Shown: positions 1 through 8,872 of the stretch, in pieces | Layout: each line of letters begins with the position of its first letter | Position numbering within the stretch: position 1 is the stretch's first letter | DNA from: Nostoc sp. TCL26-01 | Lineage (GTDB): Bacteria; Cyanobacteriota; Cyanobacteriia; Cyanobacteriales; Nostocaceae | Direction of reading: 5' to 3' | DNA length: 64,000 nt | Assembly: GCF_013393945.1 (NCBI RefSeq) | Contig: NZ_CP040297.1 | Span: forward strand, 3,054,804 to 3,118,803 | The notes under the pieces: model-generated | Databases searched by the model: none | Seen by the model: only the letters and a program-made list of their open reading frames with translations | What the model was told of the DNA's origin: nothing | Program-made: the position numbers and the translations under genes

Positions 1-41
1 AAGTTATAAACCTTAATCATTTGCAGCAACAATAGCTGCCA

Positions 42-158
42 TTATCTGCCATTATCTCCATACATAACGAATACTACAGCAGCGTTAAATGCTCCTTGGA
101 TATGATCCTGGGTTGAAGGCGGAACAAATAGAGAACAATTATCACGGTTGTAAGTCAT
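42..158 (-). pseudogene. N-terminal remnant of a DsbA/thioredoxin-fold gene
   Basis: An ATG at 158 (minus strand) opens a 38-codon frame ending at a TAA at 44-42. The translation contains the segment FVPPSTQDHIQGAFNAAVVF followed by VMYGD, which resembles the start of cyanobacterial DsbA-family or NhaA-fused thioredoxin domains (pattern DHIxG..NAAVVxVxYGD before a CPYC site). The frame breaks where the redox site should follow, within a ten-base direct duplication (GATAATGGCA twice). I read it as a decayed fragment with no function. The family call rests on recalled consensus only. Confidence 0.4.
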
Positions 159-950
159 CTTTCGGTTTGTATTCAGCAAACTTAAGCCTTACAACCCAAC
201 AGCGCTAACATTGCTATGGACTTAATATAGACAATTGACCCTCTGTTGTCGTCCACTCTGGGTTGACATTTTTATACAATCGAGTGATTGATGAACCTGT
301 CCATCTTGCAGTGGAAGGTTGTCTCCAACTTTAGTTGGAATTTGGATACGAACTTGAGTACAGCTTATAGAACCCATTTGACATCTAATACCAATTCAAA
401 ATTCAAAATTCAAAATTCAAAATTAAGAAAGCCTGAGCCTACAAGGGTTTCCGTGTTTGGATCTGTATTAGATTTTTAGTGAATTGGTATTAGTCGGATA
501 TAAATGATAATTTTACAATGCTTGTGCGAATGACCAATCACATATTATCTCAAAGTAAGTTTGGCATCAAAGTCTCTCTGTCTCTATATTTGAGGCTATT
601 TTAGATAGGGGTTTACCAATACCAAAACTTTAAAGCAGATAAATTGTCTAAGTTATTTAATCCACGATCCTAAATGAACCGAAGATGATGCTTTTGGTTA
701 ATCATGACAAAACTATAAATCATTTTTCGTCATTCGCATGAGAGGAGGTTGCAATTCAGGTCATCTCTGCAACACTTGGTACTATGAGCGTGCGGATAAC
801 CAGTTCTTTTTACGTTGTTACTTTTTTCTTTACGTATTGTTACACAGATAAAGATAATCAGTAATTTTGGGTAGCAGTTAAGTTGCTCATTATACGATTC
901 TTTGGTGGTAAATATTGTAGTTCAAGTTATTTACGTGTTGAAGTAAGAGT
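159..950. other. Gene-free stretch upstream of cas10
   Basis: I see no convincing gene here. It contains a MITE-like repeat (386-492) and AT-rich sequence before cas10. The short open frame at 288-479 reads through that repeat and is not believed. The promoter of the Cmr genes must lie in the last few hundred bases, but no clear -35/-10 pair could be chosen. Confidence 0.6.
386..492. repeat. 107-bp MITE-like repeat with 12-bp inverted ends
   Basis: The ends are perfect inverted repeats: TAATACCAATTC on the left (386-397) and GAATTGGTATTA on the right (481-492). Inside are four tandem CAAAATT units and a block beginning AAGAAAGCCTGAGCC. The same block recurs in inverted orientation at about 41297-41377. 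No coding capacity, so it is a non-autonomous element. Confidence 0.75.
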
Positions 951-2561
951 ATGGTTGATGAAGTAAAAGACACATACACTGCTATTACCTTTGCACCAGT
1001 GCAGGGATTTATCGAAAAATCCCGGAAGTTGAGGGATTTATATGGTGCGTCGGAACTTCTTTCCTATTTAAGTACAAAAATAATTGATGTAGCAAAGGAA
1101 ATACCTGGTATAGAAGTGATTTCTCCTGGTAGTCCTAACATTGAACAAGGAACACCAAACCGGATTCTAATTAAAGGTAATTTCCCAGAACAGCAAGCAA
1201 GAGATACAATTTTGTCAGCTTGGAAAGAAGTAATCGACCACTGTAGACAATGGCTGAATGATAACCTGCGACATTTGGGGCCTTATTACTGGGATGATGA
1301 CTGGAATCGTTGGGCTAATCATAGTTGGGAAATATTTTGGGCGCAAGCAAATTCTCCTACATCTGTAATGAGAGAATTAGAAAATAATAAGCTGGATCGT
1401 GATTGGATTGCGATTAACTGGATTGGTGAAAGTTCCAGTCTTACGGGTACTGATGGTATAGTGTTTCCGGGATTGGGTGCAATAGAACGCAACCCAATGA
1501 GTATTAGTTATAAAGCTGAAAAGGACAAGATTGAAGAGTTTTACACAGAACTTGCAACAATAACCGAAAGCACGACAACATCAGAAATTGAAGGTAAATT
1601 TATTGACACCAGGGAAAAATTAAGCATTCCTGAACTGACTAAGCGTTTGGTGACATTACCCGACATTGCTAGACGTTTTGGGATGTCATCCTTAACTGAA
1701 GGATTTAAAGAAATCCAGCGTAAACCCGATCGCGATACAAACACACCAGGACAGTGGACGGGTTGGTTTATGGGGGATGGAGATAAAGTTGGGAATCATC
1801 TACAAGCGATCGCACAAAGTCAAGGTGACATTGGACTTAAACGAGTTAGCGAAGCAATGCGGAATTGGGGACGTGATTTTACCCGAAATTTCACCAATAA
1901 CGTTCCAGGAATACGGGGACGAGTTATTTATGCAGGTGGTGATGATTTTCTGGGAGTGATTTATAGTCCCAAACCGCAAAACCCAATTCCCGCTTTTACT
2001 GCTTATGAGTGGTTAATGACTTTGGATGATAGGTGGAATCAACATCAAGAACCGATAACTCTCAGTGTAGGATTTGTCTGGGTTGCGGGAAGTGTACCCC
2101 AACGGGATGTATTACAACATTGTCGGGAAGCTGAAAAATTAGCAAAATCTCGTGGACGCGATCGCATCACAATTCGAGTTTTGTTTAATAGCGGTCAATA
2201 TGTGCAATGGACTTGTCCTTGGGACTATTTGCATATTTTGAAAAATTATCGAGACAGAAATGGTAATACCTACGAAAAGTGGGAACGGAGAGGTAGGGAT
2301 GAAAAATATAAGCCCAATTGGAACCATATTTATAGTGATTTAGCTCAACTCAAAGCACGTCATGCGATTGATTTAAACCCAAATAGACAAAACATCGATG
2401 ATACATTGGCTTTAGCTTTGTTTGATATTTATTTCCAAAATAGAGATTATTTAATTAATCATAGCTCTCATATTGTTGGTGGAAATGCTTCGTATTTAGA
2501 GATAATTTCCTGGATTAATGACTTAGTTAATGTAGGTTGGCAATTATGTACAGATATTTAA
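951..2561 (+). CDS. cmr2: Type III-B CRISPR Cas10/Cmr2, HD-less
   Basis: This is the large subunit of the Cmr effector complex, which on target RNA binding converts ATP to cyclic oligoadenylate messengers. The start has the Cmr2 signature FAPVQGFIEKSRKLRDLYGASE. A palm-domain stretch FMGDGDKVGNHL is followed by the cyclase motif GGDD at residues 329-332 (RVIYAGGDDFLG). At 536 residues it is much shorter than usual Cmr2 (about 900-1000), because no N-terminal HD nuclease domain is present and the protein opens directly at the first cyclase-like domain. It should therefore signal but not cut DNA. First gene of the cmr cluster; its 3' end overlaps cmr3 by 16 bases. Family call is firm; loss of DNase activity is inferred from absence of the domain. 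Confidence 0.93.
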   Translation: MVDEVKDTYTAITFAPVQGFIEKSRKLRDLYGASELLSYLSTKIIDVAKEIPGIEVISPGSPNIEQGTPNRILIKGNFPEQQARDTILSAWKEVIDHCRQWLNDNLRHLGPYYWDDDWNRWANHSWEIFWAQANSPTSVMRELENNKLDRDWIAINWIGESSSLTGTDGIVFPGLGAIERNPMSISYKAEKDKIEEFYTELATITESTTTSEIEGKFIDTREKLSIPELTKRLVTLPDIARRFGMSSLTEGFKEIQRKPDRDTNTPGQWTGWFMGDGDKVGNHLQAIAQSQGDIGLKRVSEAMRNWGRDFTRNFTNNVPGIRGRVIYAGGDDFLGVIYSPKPQNPIPAFTAYEWLMTLDDRWNQHQEPITLSVGFVWVAGSVPQRDVLQHCREAEKLAKSRGRDRITIRVLFNSGQYVQWTCPWDYLHILKNYRDRNGNTYEKWERRGRDEKYKPNWNHIYSDLAQLKARHAIDLNPNRQNIDDTLALALFDIYFQNRDYLINHSSHIVGGNASYLEIISWINDLVNVGWQLCTDI

Positions 2562-3601
2562 TTATTATTAATCCTTTGGGATTTCTTTATGGTAGTGCAG
2601 GAGCATTTTTATCACCAGAAAATTTGGTGGGACGTTCTGGAGCCAAGTTTCCTCCTGATGCATCTACATTATCTGGTTTGTTTTTTGGTGCTAATAAAAC
2701 TGAGCCTTTTATAGAGCATGAACAATTAAAAGAATTACACGTTGCTGGCCCTTTCTGGGCAGAATTAGATAATCCTGAATACTTTTATCTTCCCATTCCT
2801 TGGACGAAAATTATCAATCAAGAGGAAAACCAAACAGATGAATGGCGAATTCAAGATGATAAATGGTATCGTTCCGAAGCAACAAAAGAAATAGAACCAG
2901 ATTGTCGTTGGCAAACCATTAATTATTGGGAGGATTCAGCAGCAGCAATTCTCAGTAATGGTGGTACTGCCAAAGACCCTTGGAAATATACATCTATATT
3001 ACATCCAAAGTTAACTAAAAGTGAGCGTTGTGTTCAAGAAGAAGGCGGATTATTTCTCGAAAATTCGGTACAAATGGGCTATCATTATCGTGATAATGAG
3101 AACCAAGAAACCTGCTTAGTGTATTTATCAACCCATAAAATACCCAAAGGTTGGTATTGTTTTGGTGGTGAAAATCATCTAGTAGAAATTAGTTCTATAG
3201 AACTTACTGATGAAAGTTGGATATTAAAGTTATTAAGGCAAAAAATTCAACGTAGTTGTGCATTAATTACACCGGGAGTATGGGGTTCGACTCGTTTTTC
3301 CCGCCGTTATCCCGATCCACAGCATACGACTTTCCCCAAACCTAGTCACATTCTTACAGATAAACCTTCCCCCTACCGTTACCGTGTTGGAGATAACAAA
3401 GGAAGGGGACGTTTAGGAAGGGGACGTTATGCAGTTCCGGCGGGTACAGTTTACGTGTTTGACGAACCTTTAAATAAATCTTGGTGGGGGGATGAAAATG
3501 AACCAGGATTTCCTAACGAATGGTTTCCCAATGAAGGATTTTATCTCAAACAATTGGGATGCGGTTTGTGTTTACCTCTGGCTATTACAGGAGTTGATTA
3601 G
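2546..3601 (+). CDS. cmr3: Type III-B CRISPR protein Cmr3 (Cas5-like RAMP)
   Basis: Cmr3 is the Cas5-group RAMP that holds the crRNA 5' handle next to Cmr2. The N-terminus (YRYLIIINPLGFLYGSAGAF) and a following segment LVGRSGAKFPPDASTLSGLF match the Cmr3 pattern. A glycine-rich loop occurs near the C-terminus (GRGRLGRGRYAVPAG). I chose the ATG at 2546, which starts inside the end of cmr2 and leaves a 16-base overlap; a TTG nine bases upstream is possible. The 351-residue length is normal for the family. Confidence 0.87.
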   Translation: MYRYLIIINPLGFLYGSAGAFLSPENLVGRSGAKFPPDASTLSGLFFGANKTEPFIEHEQLKELHVAGPFWAELDNPEYFYLPIPWTKIINQEENQTDEWRIQDDKWYRSEATKEIEPDCRWQTINYWEDSAAAILSNGGTAKDPWKYTSILHPKLTKSERCVQEEGGLFLENSVQMGYHYRDNENQETCLVYLSTHKIPKGWYCFGGENHLVEISSIELTDESWILKLLRQKIQRSCALITPGVWGSTRFSRRYPDPQHTTFPKPSHILTDKPSPYRYRVGDNKGRGRLGRGRYAVPAGTVYVFDEPLNKSWWGDENEPGFPNEWFPNEGFYLKQLGCGLCLPLAITGVD

Positions 3602-3953
3602 GAATCATAAATATAGGACTCATATTTGATTTTTGTTGGCGTAGCCTGTGCTTACGCATACAAAACTCAGTACACCTTTATTCTTTCTTCCCAGTCCCCA
3701 TTACCCCTTATCCCCAGAGGGGGCCCCGAGTTCCCCAGTCCCTTACCTCTACGAGTGATTCAGAAATCAAATCGGATTACTATACTAGCGCTGGCGACTA
3801 GTAGTCGCGGCTAAACAGACAAAACTCACCTCCGTGAGTTGAAGATCAAATATAGTTCAGTTAAGCCAAAAACCCTCATGTAGAGACGCGATGAATCGCG
3901 CCTGAAAGACCAATTTTATATGCCCCTAAGAAAAACTAGAAGGAAGTAATTTA
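3602..3953. other. 352-bp repeat-bearing gap inside the cmr cluster
   Basis: No gene. The sequence holds interspersed cyanobacterial repeat pieces: a CCCCAGAGGGGGCCCC 16-mer (3712-3727, also inside the CobG gene at 49307-49322), an ACAAAACTCACCTCCGTGAG segment like the inside of the repeat at 33941-34116, and GTAGAGACGCG. It separates cmr3 from cmr4 in an otherwise tightly packed operon, so it looks like a later insertion and may split the transcript. The AGGAAG before 3954 is a plausible ribosome binding site for cmr4. Confidence 0.6.
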
Positions 3954-4826
3954 ATGTATCATCAAGCCCACGGAATAATTAAAACCTTAGCACCACTTCA
4001 TGTAGGAGCAACAGCCGGAGAAGAAAGGGGAAATTTAAACTTAATTTTCCGCGACCAATTTACCCAAACGGGGATTATTCCTGGTAGTTCAATTCGGGGA
4101 AGATTGCGCGCAGAAATGCGCCAAAATTATGGAGGAGATGAACAAAAAGTGAGAAAATGGTACGGTAATGATGTACCGGATCGTAATGAGAATGATACAG
4201 TAGATCGCACTTTTTCTGACCGCACAACAGAGTCATTAGTAAAGTTTGAATATGCTTCTATTGTTTGGCTACCTGTATTTTGTCCTGGACAACCAATTGT
4301 TTGGGTGAGTTGTCCGCGTTTACTTAAACGTTACAGGCGCATAACTGGACAAGAGAGTTTAGATATACCACAAAAATATACGCGATCGCAATCCCTTACA
4401 CCCCTACCAAATAACAAACTATTCTTTAATTTTGGCTTTCTAACTATTGAGCATCATGCCAACTTATCCAGTTGGTTTCCAGATAATGAAGAATTCCCAG
4501 CAGTCGTAATTGGTGACGATGAGATTTCCATGATTCATGATATGGCGTTATACCGTCAAAGTCGTGTTGCTTTAGAAAAAGACCAAAAACGTAATGCTAA
4601 TAAAGCTTTTTTTGGAGTTGAAGCATTACCAGAAGAAACTATCTTAGCTTTCCCCATTGGTTTGAAAACAGATAAAGATGGCGAACAGTGGGAACCTTTT
4701 CCTAGACAAAAAACCAAAGATGATATTTATTTAGGAGGACTAGAATCAGTTGGATTTGGACATTGTGAAATGTCATTATTCAATATTCGTGTCAATAGCC
4801 AAGTTAGCAACAAGATAGGAAAATAA
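3954..4826 (+). CDS. cmr4: Type III-B CRISPR protein Cmr4 (Cas7 backbone)
   Basis: Cmr4 forms the repeating backbone of the Cmr complex and in other species cuts target RNA every six bases. Family signs are LAPLHVGATAGEERG (residues 12-26) and the Cas7 glycine loop TGIIPGSSIRGRLRAE (39-54). In Cmr4 from Pyrococcus furiosus, as I recall it, the cleaving residue is Asp26, three residues after a glycine. The equivalent here (G26, N27, L28, N29) appears to be Asn29, while Asp34 lies nearby. If the alignment is right, target slicing may be lost. The 290-residue length fits the family. AGGAAG lies about ten bases before the ATG. Confidence 0.85.
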   Translation: MYHQAHGIIKTLAPLHVGATAGEERGNLNLIFRDQFTQTGIIPGSSIRGRLRAEMRQNYGGDEQKVRKWYGNDVPDRNENDTVDRTFSDRTTESLVKFEYASIVWLPVFCPGQPIVWVSCPRLLKRYRRITGQESLDIPQKYTRSQSLTPLPNNKLFFNFGFLTIEHHANLSSWFPDNEEFPAVVIGDDEISMIHDMALYRQSRVALEKDQKRNANKAFFGVEALPEETILAFPIGLKTDKDGEQWEPFPRQKTKDDIYLGGLESVGFGHCEMSLFNIRVNSQVSNKIGK

Positions 4827-4829
4827 TAT

Positions 4830-5216
4830 ATGGCTTGGGAAGATTTTAGCTTAGATAAAACTGCTCACGATTTAGTTTATAAATATCGTAACGACGATAA
4901 AGAAACCGTGAATCAAGTCCATAAAATGCGTACTACCGTCGCTTATGGGTTAGAACGATTTTGGGGAGAACATAAACGTTTAGATGGGAGAAAATCTGCA
5001 TACTGGGAAGAAACTTGGATTACTCTTGTGGAAATCATGGGAAAAGCTGATATTACAGTCCCTAATAATCCCCAAGACTTATGGAACTCACAAGTATTTC
5101 CCCTCGCCTACCGCAAGGTTACATTAGCGATTTTAACGCAACTATGTGACTCTATGGTGTGGTGGACGCAGAGATACAAGCCCACTCGCAATGACGAAAC
5201 TGAAGACGATAATTAG
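4830..5216 (+). CDS. cmr5: Type III-B small subunit, Cmr5-like (Cas11)
   Basis: A 128-residue, mostly helical protein placed three bases after cmr4, where the small subunit is expected. The C-terminal stretch ILTQLCDSMVWWTQRYK fits the helical Cmr5 pattern. Cmr5 lines the filament beside Cmr4 and helps hold target RNA. Assignment rests on size, position and this motif. It is followed 13 bases later by the fused RAMP gene. Confidence 0.75.
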   Translation: MAWEDFSLDKTAHDLVYKYRNDDKETVNQVHKMRTTVAYGLERFWGEHKRLDGRKSAYWEETWITLVEIMGKADITVPNNPQDLWNSQVFPLAYRKVTLAILTQLCDSMVWWTQRYKPTRNDETEDDN

Positions 5217-5229
5217 GGAGAATAAGAAC

Positions 5230-7026
5230 ATGAGTGATAGTGACTTAGTACCTTTGATGTACCGCGCCCAAATCGAGGATAGAGGGAAAATCCAGTATGC
5301 TGGAGATCCAGTACCTGCAACTCAGTGGGTTAATGAATGGTTAGATGGATGTCCCCCTAACGCAAATAGCCAAGAAGATAATGTCAATATCCGTCAAGCT
5401 GTAGTGCGAACGACACCCCAGCGTCGAGGGAATTTTACATACAGAATGCCACAACTTGCCACAGGCGATGACACTTGGCAAAAAACTTATACAATTAGCT
5501 GGCGTTTAGTCACTAATTCAGGACAAGATGAAGATGTAATTAGACCTGTAATAGGTGCTAAAGGTATACCTTTTTATCCTGGTTCAAGCATGAAAGGTGC
5601 ATTTTTACGTGCTTGTTTACAAATTGCTCCCGACAAAGTACTTGATTTTTGTGGTGGAGAAGTAGAAGAAATCATCGCCGGAAAAAAACTCAAGAGAACT
5701 AAACCAGGAATTTTACGTTTTCATGGTGGTTATCCTGTAGATATGTCCTGGGGGAAAGACAGAGAACGTTTAGTAGATGTTGTTCACTCCCAAGAAAAAC
5801 GTCAAGTTATCGAGAATATAAATACTGGTGCTAATGTACAAATATCGCTGTATAAAGCCAGGTTCAAATTTGGTATTTCGAGCCTTAAAGATAATGTAGA
5901 TTGGAATCTAGTACAGCAAATTTGGGAACTAGCATTATCTGAAGGACTAGGTTCTAGAACTAGCGCAGGTTACGGTCGATTTAAGAATGTTGCAGATAGT
6001 AGTAAAGTAATTTTATCAGTTAATCTGAGTGGAAAAGGGCTAACTTCCACATTACTGACATCAGATGACAAAGGTAATAAAATCCCAGAATTTCGTCCGA
6101 ATATGTTTAAAGCCGCATTACGCGGACACACTTTGCGGTTATTAGCAGGGATGACAAATGAAGTAACAGCCCAAAGATTAACAAAAGAACTGTGGGGTGG
6201 ATTTCTTCAAGGTAATGAAGAAAGTGGATCAATTGTGGGTAAATTTGGTATTGATTTGCAAGTTGAAAATTTAGCTTTTGGAGAACATAAATATTCTTCT
6301 AATGGTAGAAGAAGTAGACCAATGCCACTCTACAATTTAAAATCCGGGAGATTAGATATTTTCGCTGTCAAATCATACTCAGAACAAGAAAGAGATTTTT
6401 TGACTCTTTTAATTAAATTTTCTCTATTACTAGGTGGTTTTGGGAAATCATGGCGACGAGTTCACCATGATTTATTTTATCAATCATATTTTCAGAAGAA
6501 TGATAAACCGATGATTGGCTGTCATTGGTTATTTAACAAACCATCAGAATCAGCAGACTATTGTATTACAGCACCTAGAGGGGAATTGGATAATATCAAG
6601 ACTTTCTTAGCAAGTATTCCCGATAGTGTGAGAAATTGCTTTAATTTACCATCTACAAATAACTATGTAAACAATTGGCGTGAAGTTTGGCATCCTCAAA
6701 GAGTGCAAGTTTGGGGAAGAATTGCGGAAAGTAAAGATGATAGTCAAGCTGTTGAATGGTTTCATAAAGAGAATTTTATCAAGAGAACAGAATTAACTGG
6801 AAGTATAGGAAGATTTAGCAAAGTTAGTAGAATTTGGCATAGGATGTATCCTCTTTACGTCAAAGTAGATGGTAAAGTTATACATAAAAAAAATGAAGAT
6901 GGAAATTATAAATATGTTGAATTACTAACCATTTTTACACCAGATAATTTACCGAAAGCAAGAGAATTCTTAACTTTTTTAAATAGCAAAAATAATGATT
7001 TTACCAAACTTTGGGGAGGAAATTAA
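5230..7026 (+). CDS. Fused Cmr6-like and Cmr1-like RAMP protein
   Basis: A 598-residue protein with two Cas7-type RAMP halves. The first half (about residues 1-255) has IPFYPGSSMKGAFLRACLQ and the loop LGSRTSAGYGRF, as in Cmr6. The second half (about 265-598) begins with EFRPNMFKAALRGHTLRLLA, the Cmr1-type start, and has LLLGGFGKSWRRVHHDL as its glycine loop. Cmr6 and Cmr1 normally are separate subunits at the 3' end of the Cmr complex; here they occupy one chain and no separate cmr1 or cmr6 is seen. I chose the ATG at 5230 because GGGAG lies about ten bases before it; the longer frame overlaps cmr5. Confidence 0.82.
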   Translation: MSDSDLVPLMYRAQIEDRGKIQYAGDPVPATQWVNEWLDGCPPNANSQEDNVNIRQAVVRTTPQRRGNFTYRMPQLATGDDTWQKTYTISWRLVTNSGQDEDVIRPVIGAKGIPFYPGSSMKGAFLRACLQIAPDKVLDFCGGEVEEIIAGKKLKRTKPGILRFHGGYPVDMSWGKDRERLVDVVHSQEKRQVIENINTGANVQISLYKARFKFGISSLKDNVDWNLVQQIWELALSEGLGSRTSAGYGRFKNVADSSKVILSVNLSGKGLTSTLLTSDDKGNKIPEFRPNMFKAALRGHTLRLLAGMTNEVTAQRLTKELWGGFLQGNEESGSIVGKFGIDLQVENLAFGEHKYSSNGRRSRPMPLYNLKSGRLDIFAVKSYSEQERDFLTLLIKFSLLLGGFGKSWRRVHHDLFYQSYFQKNDKPMIGCHWLFNKPSESADYCITAPRGELDNIKTFLASIPDSVRNCFNLPSTNNYVNNWREVWHPQRVQVWGRIAESKDDSQAVEWFHKENFIKRTELTGSIGRFSKVSRIWHRMYPLYVKVDGKVIHKKNEDGNYKYVELLTIFTPDNLPKAREFLTFLNSKNNDFTKLWGGN

Positions 7027-7033
7027 AATATAT

Positions 7034-8545
7034 ATGAATATTTGGATTGTAACCACAGGAAATAGTGACGTTCAACTCAAACACGATTTTCTTGCTAAAG
7101 ATAAAGCTAGATGGAATAACTTATATCGCACAGGAAGTCAGGCATTAAGAACAAATCATGTCTTTCAGCCTGTAAAAAAAGATGATGATATGAATTTGAC
7201 AGTCCCTGCAAGAGTGATGGGGGTAATTTGTGGTAATCAGTTAAATGATGATATTTACGGAGACCTATATTTCCCTCTTCTCGATGCTTTTTCTAAAAAA
7301 CTCCAAGGTCAAAATCAGCCAGACAGAATTATTGTCATTCTCACAAATCAGGAAGCTGCTTATAAAAATCCAGATAAAAAATCCCCCTATTGGAAAGATA
7401 CCTGTACCCTAAAACCGATATTAAACAAGTATTTCCAAATTAATTTTCCTAAAATAAAGGAAGTTGAGTATTTAGAACTTAAGCCTACATCAAAAGATGA
7501 AGGTTTAGATAATTGGGATCAAGCTCTAAAGTTAGTTCAGCAAGAATTATCGACTTTAGAATTTAAACCTCTTGATAATATATACGTCAGTCATCAAGCT
7601 GGGACACCTGCGATTTCATCTGCAATTCAATTTGTCAGTCTGGCAAAATTTGGTAAAAGGGTAAAATTACTGGTATCAAATGAGTATGAACCAGAGAATA
7701 CCCGATTAATCACTAGTTCTAATTATTTAAGGGGTATTCAACTACAAGAAGCAAAAGTTTTATTAGAACGGTTTGACTATTCTGGAGTCGAGAGTCTATT
7801 AAAACCTTATTGGTTGGATTCTGCTAGTCCACAAGAAAAAAAACTTAGAGAATTACTTAAAATAGCTATTCAATGGAATTTTGCAAATTTTGATGAGTTT
7901 GCCAAAGGATTAGGAGAAGCAGCACAAGAACGTTTAAAAACTTGGTGGTGGACTGGCTATGAAGCTGCTTATTTAGCTGTGGTACGCTTGGAACAAGGTA
8001 ACACTGTTGAAGCACTATTTCACAGTTTTCGAGCAGTAGAAGGATTAATTTGCAAATGGGCTGAATACGAGTATAAAAACCATATTCAATATAAACCAGA
8101 TGGTTCACCAGACATTAAAAGTAGCATATCAAGAGATTTACCAAATTATCTCAATCGCCTTTATCCTAATATGCAAGATAAATTAAGAAATCAAGGTAAG
8201 ATTGGTCTTTATAGTGAATCACTTTATCAATTATTGCAAACAGCAAAACCAGAATGTCAAAATCATACTCACATTATGAGTGTAGTTTGGGGTAAGGCGC
8301 GAGATAATAGAAATCCTCTATTTCATAGATTACTAGGTTTGCAAGAGCAGGAAGTTTTTGAGGCTTGGGATACTAACAATAAAGATACTTGGAAAAATCA
8401 GGTTTTAAAATGTTTAAATTTTGTTGCTAACCAAACCTTTACTTCTTTACAAAAAACTAGTCTTATGTATCAATTACATCAGGATTTAAAACAAGCGTTA
8501 ATTGACTATGAATTACAAAGCTTTAGTGATTTATTGTCTGAGTAG
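7034..8545 (+). CDS. CARF-HEPN ribonuclease (Csx1/Csm6 type)
   Basis: A 503-residue ancillary effector of type III systems. The N-terminal half looks like a CARF cyclic-oligoadenylate sensor: MNIWIVTTGNSDVQL, then YVSHQAGTPAISSAIQF near residues 185-200, the GTP loop typical of Csx1/Csm6. The C-terminal half carries RNPLFH at 426-431, an Rx4H HEPN RNase motif. The gene begins seven bases after the Cmr6/Cmr1 fusion, so it is probably co-transcribed. Inference: the Cas10 GGDD centre makes the messenger that switches this RNase on. The ATG at 7034 is preferred to an upstream in-frame start that would overlap the preceding gene. Confidence 0.82.
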   Translation: MNIWIVTTGNSDVQLKHDFLAKDKARWNNLYRTGSQALRTNHVFQPVKKDDDMNLTVPARVMGVICGNQLNDDIYGDLYFPLLDAFSKKLQGQNQPDRIIVILTNQEAAYKNPDKKSPYWKDTCTLKPILNKYFQINFPKIKEVEYLELKPTSKDEGLDNWDQALKLVQQELSTLEFKPLDNIYVSHQAGTPAISSAIQFVSLAKFGKRVKLLVSNEYEPENTRLITSSNYLRGIQLQEAKVLLERFDYSGVESLLKPYWLDSASPQEKKLRELLKIAIQWNFANFDEFAKGLGEAAQERLKTWWWTGYEAAYLAVVRLEQGNTVEALFHSFRAVEGLICKWAEYEYKNHIQYKPDGSPDIKSSISRDLPNYLNRLYPNMQDKLRNQGKIGLYSESLYQLLQTAKPECQNHTHIMSVVWGKARDNRNPLFHRLLGLQEQEVFEAWDTNNKDTWKNQVLKCLNFVANQTFTSLQKTSLMYQLHQDLKQALIDYELQSFSDLLSE

Positions 8546-8872
8546 ATATTTGAATTTGCTTGCTATCCTATAGTTTATAGAGATTCATCGCCAACGACAT
8601 TACTTAAAATACCACCTAAAACTGCGTCAACCAGCAGGTGTATTTATCGATCGCTTGTTATATAACCTGTAAAGGCTTATCAGGTATGGCTCTGGAGGTT
8701 TTTAGGAGAAAATGAGGTTCGCGCAAACTCTGTAATCCATACCAGCAAAGTATTTGAGGTCATTTTAGTGAAGGGAGGACTTGACAAGCGATCGCACAAA
8801 CGTTACTTTTTAATCTGATCCGCGCAAATCGGTATCGAAATCCTTGTATATCAAGTCTTCTCGATCCTACCC
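8546..8872 (+). promoter_or_regulatory. Probable leader of CRISPR array 1
   Basis: A gene-free 327-bp stretch between the CARF-HEPN gene and the first repeat. It carries GCGATCGC and other palindromic sites. Its role as leader is inferred from repeat orientation: the repeats end in TTGGAAAC, which would be the crRNA 5' handle if transcription runs left to right. No promoter could be picked with confidence. Confidence 0.5.

Noticed and set aside
3626..3814. Small frame between cmr3 and cmr4
   Set aside because: Reads through interspersed repeat sequence and has no ribosome site or protein-like composition.
5230..7026. Fused RAMP protein as a type III-E gRAMP/Cas7-11
   Set aside because: Only two RAMP halves, and Cas10, Cmr3, Cmr4 and Cmr5 are all present as separate genes, so the locus is III-B.
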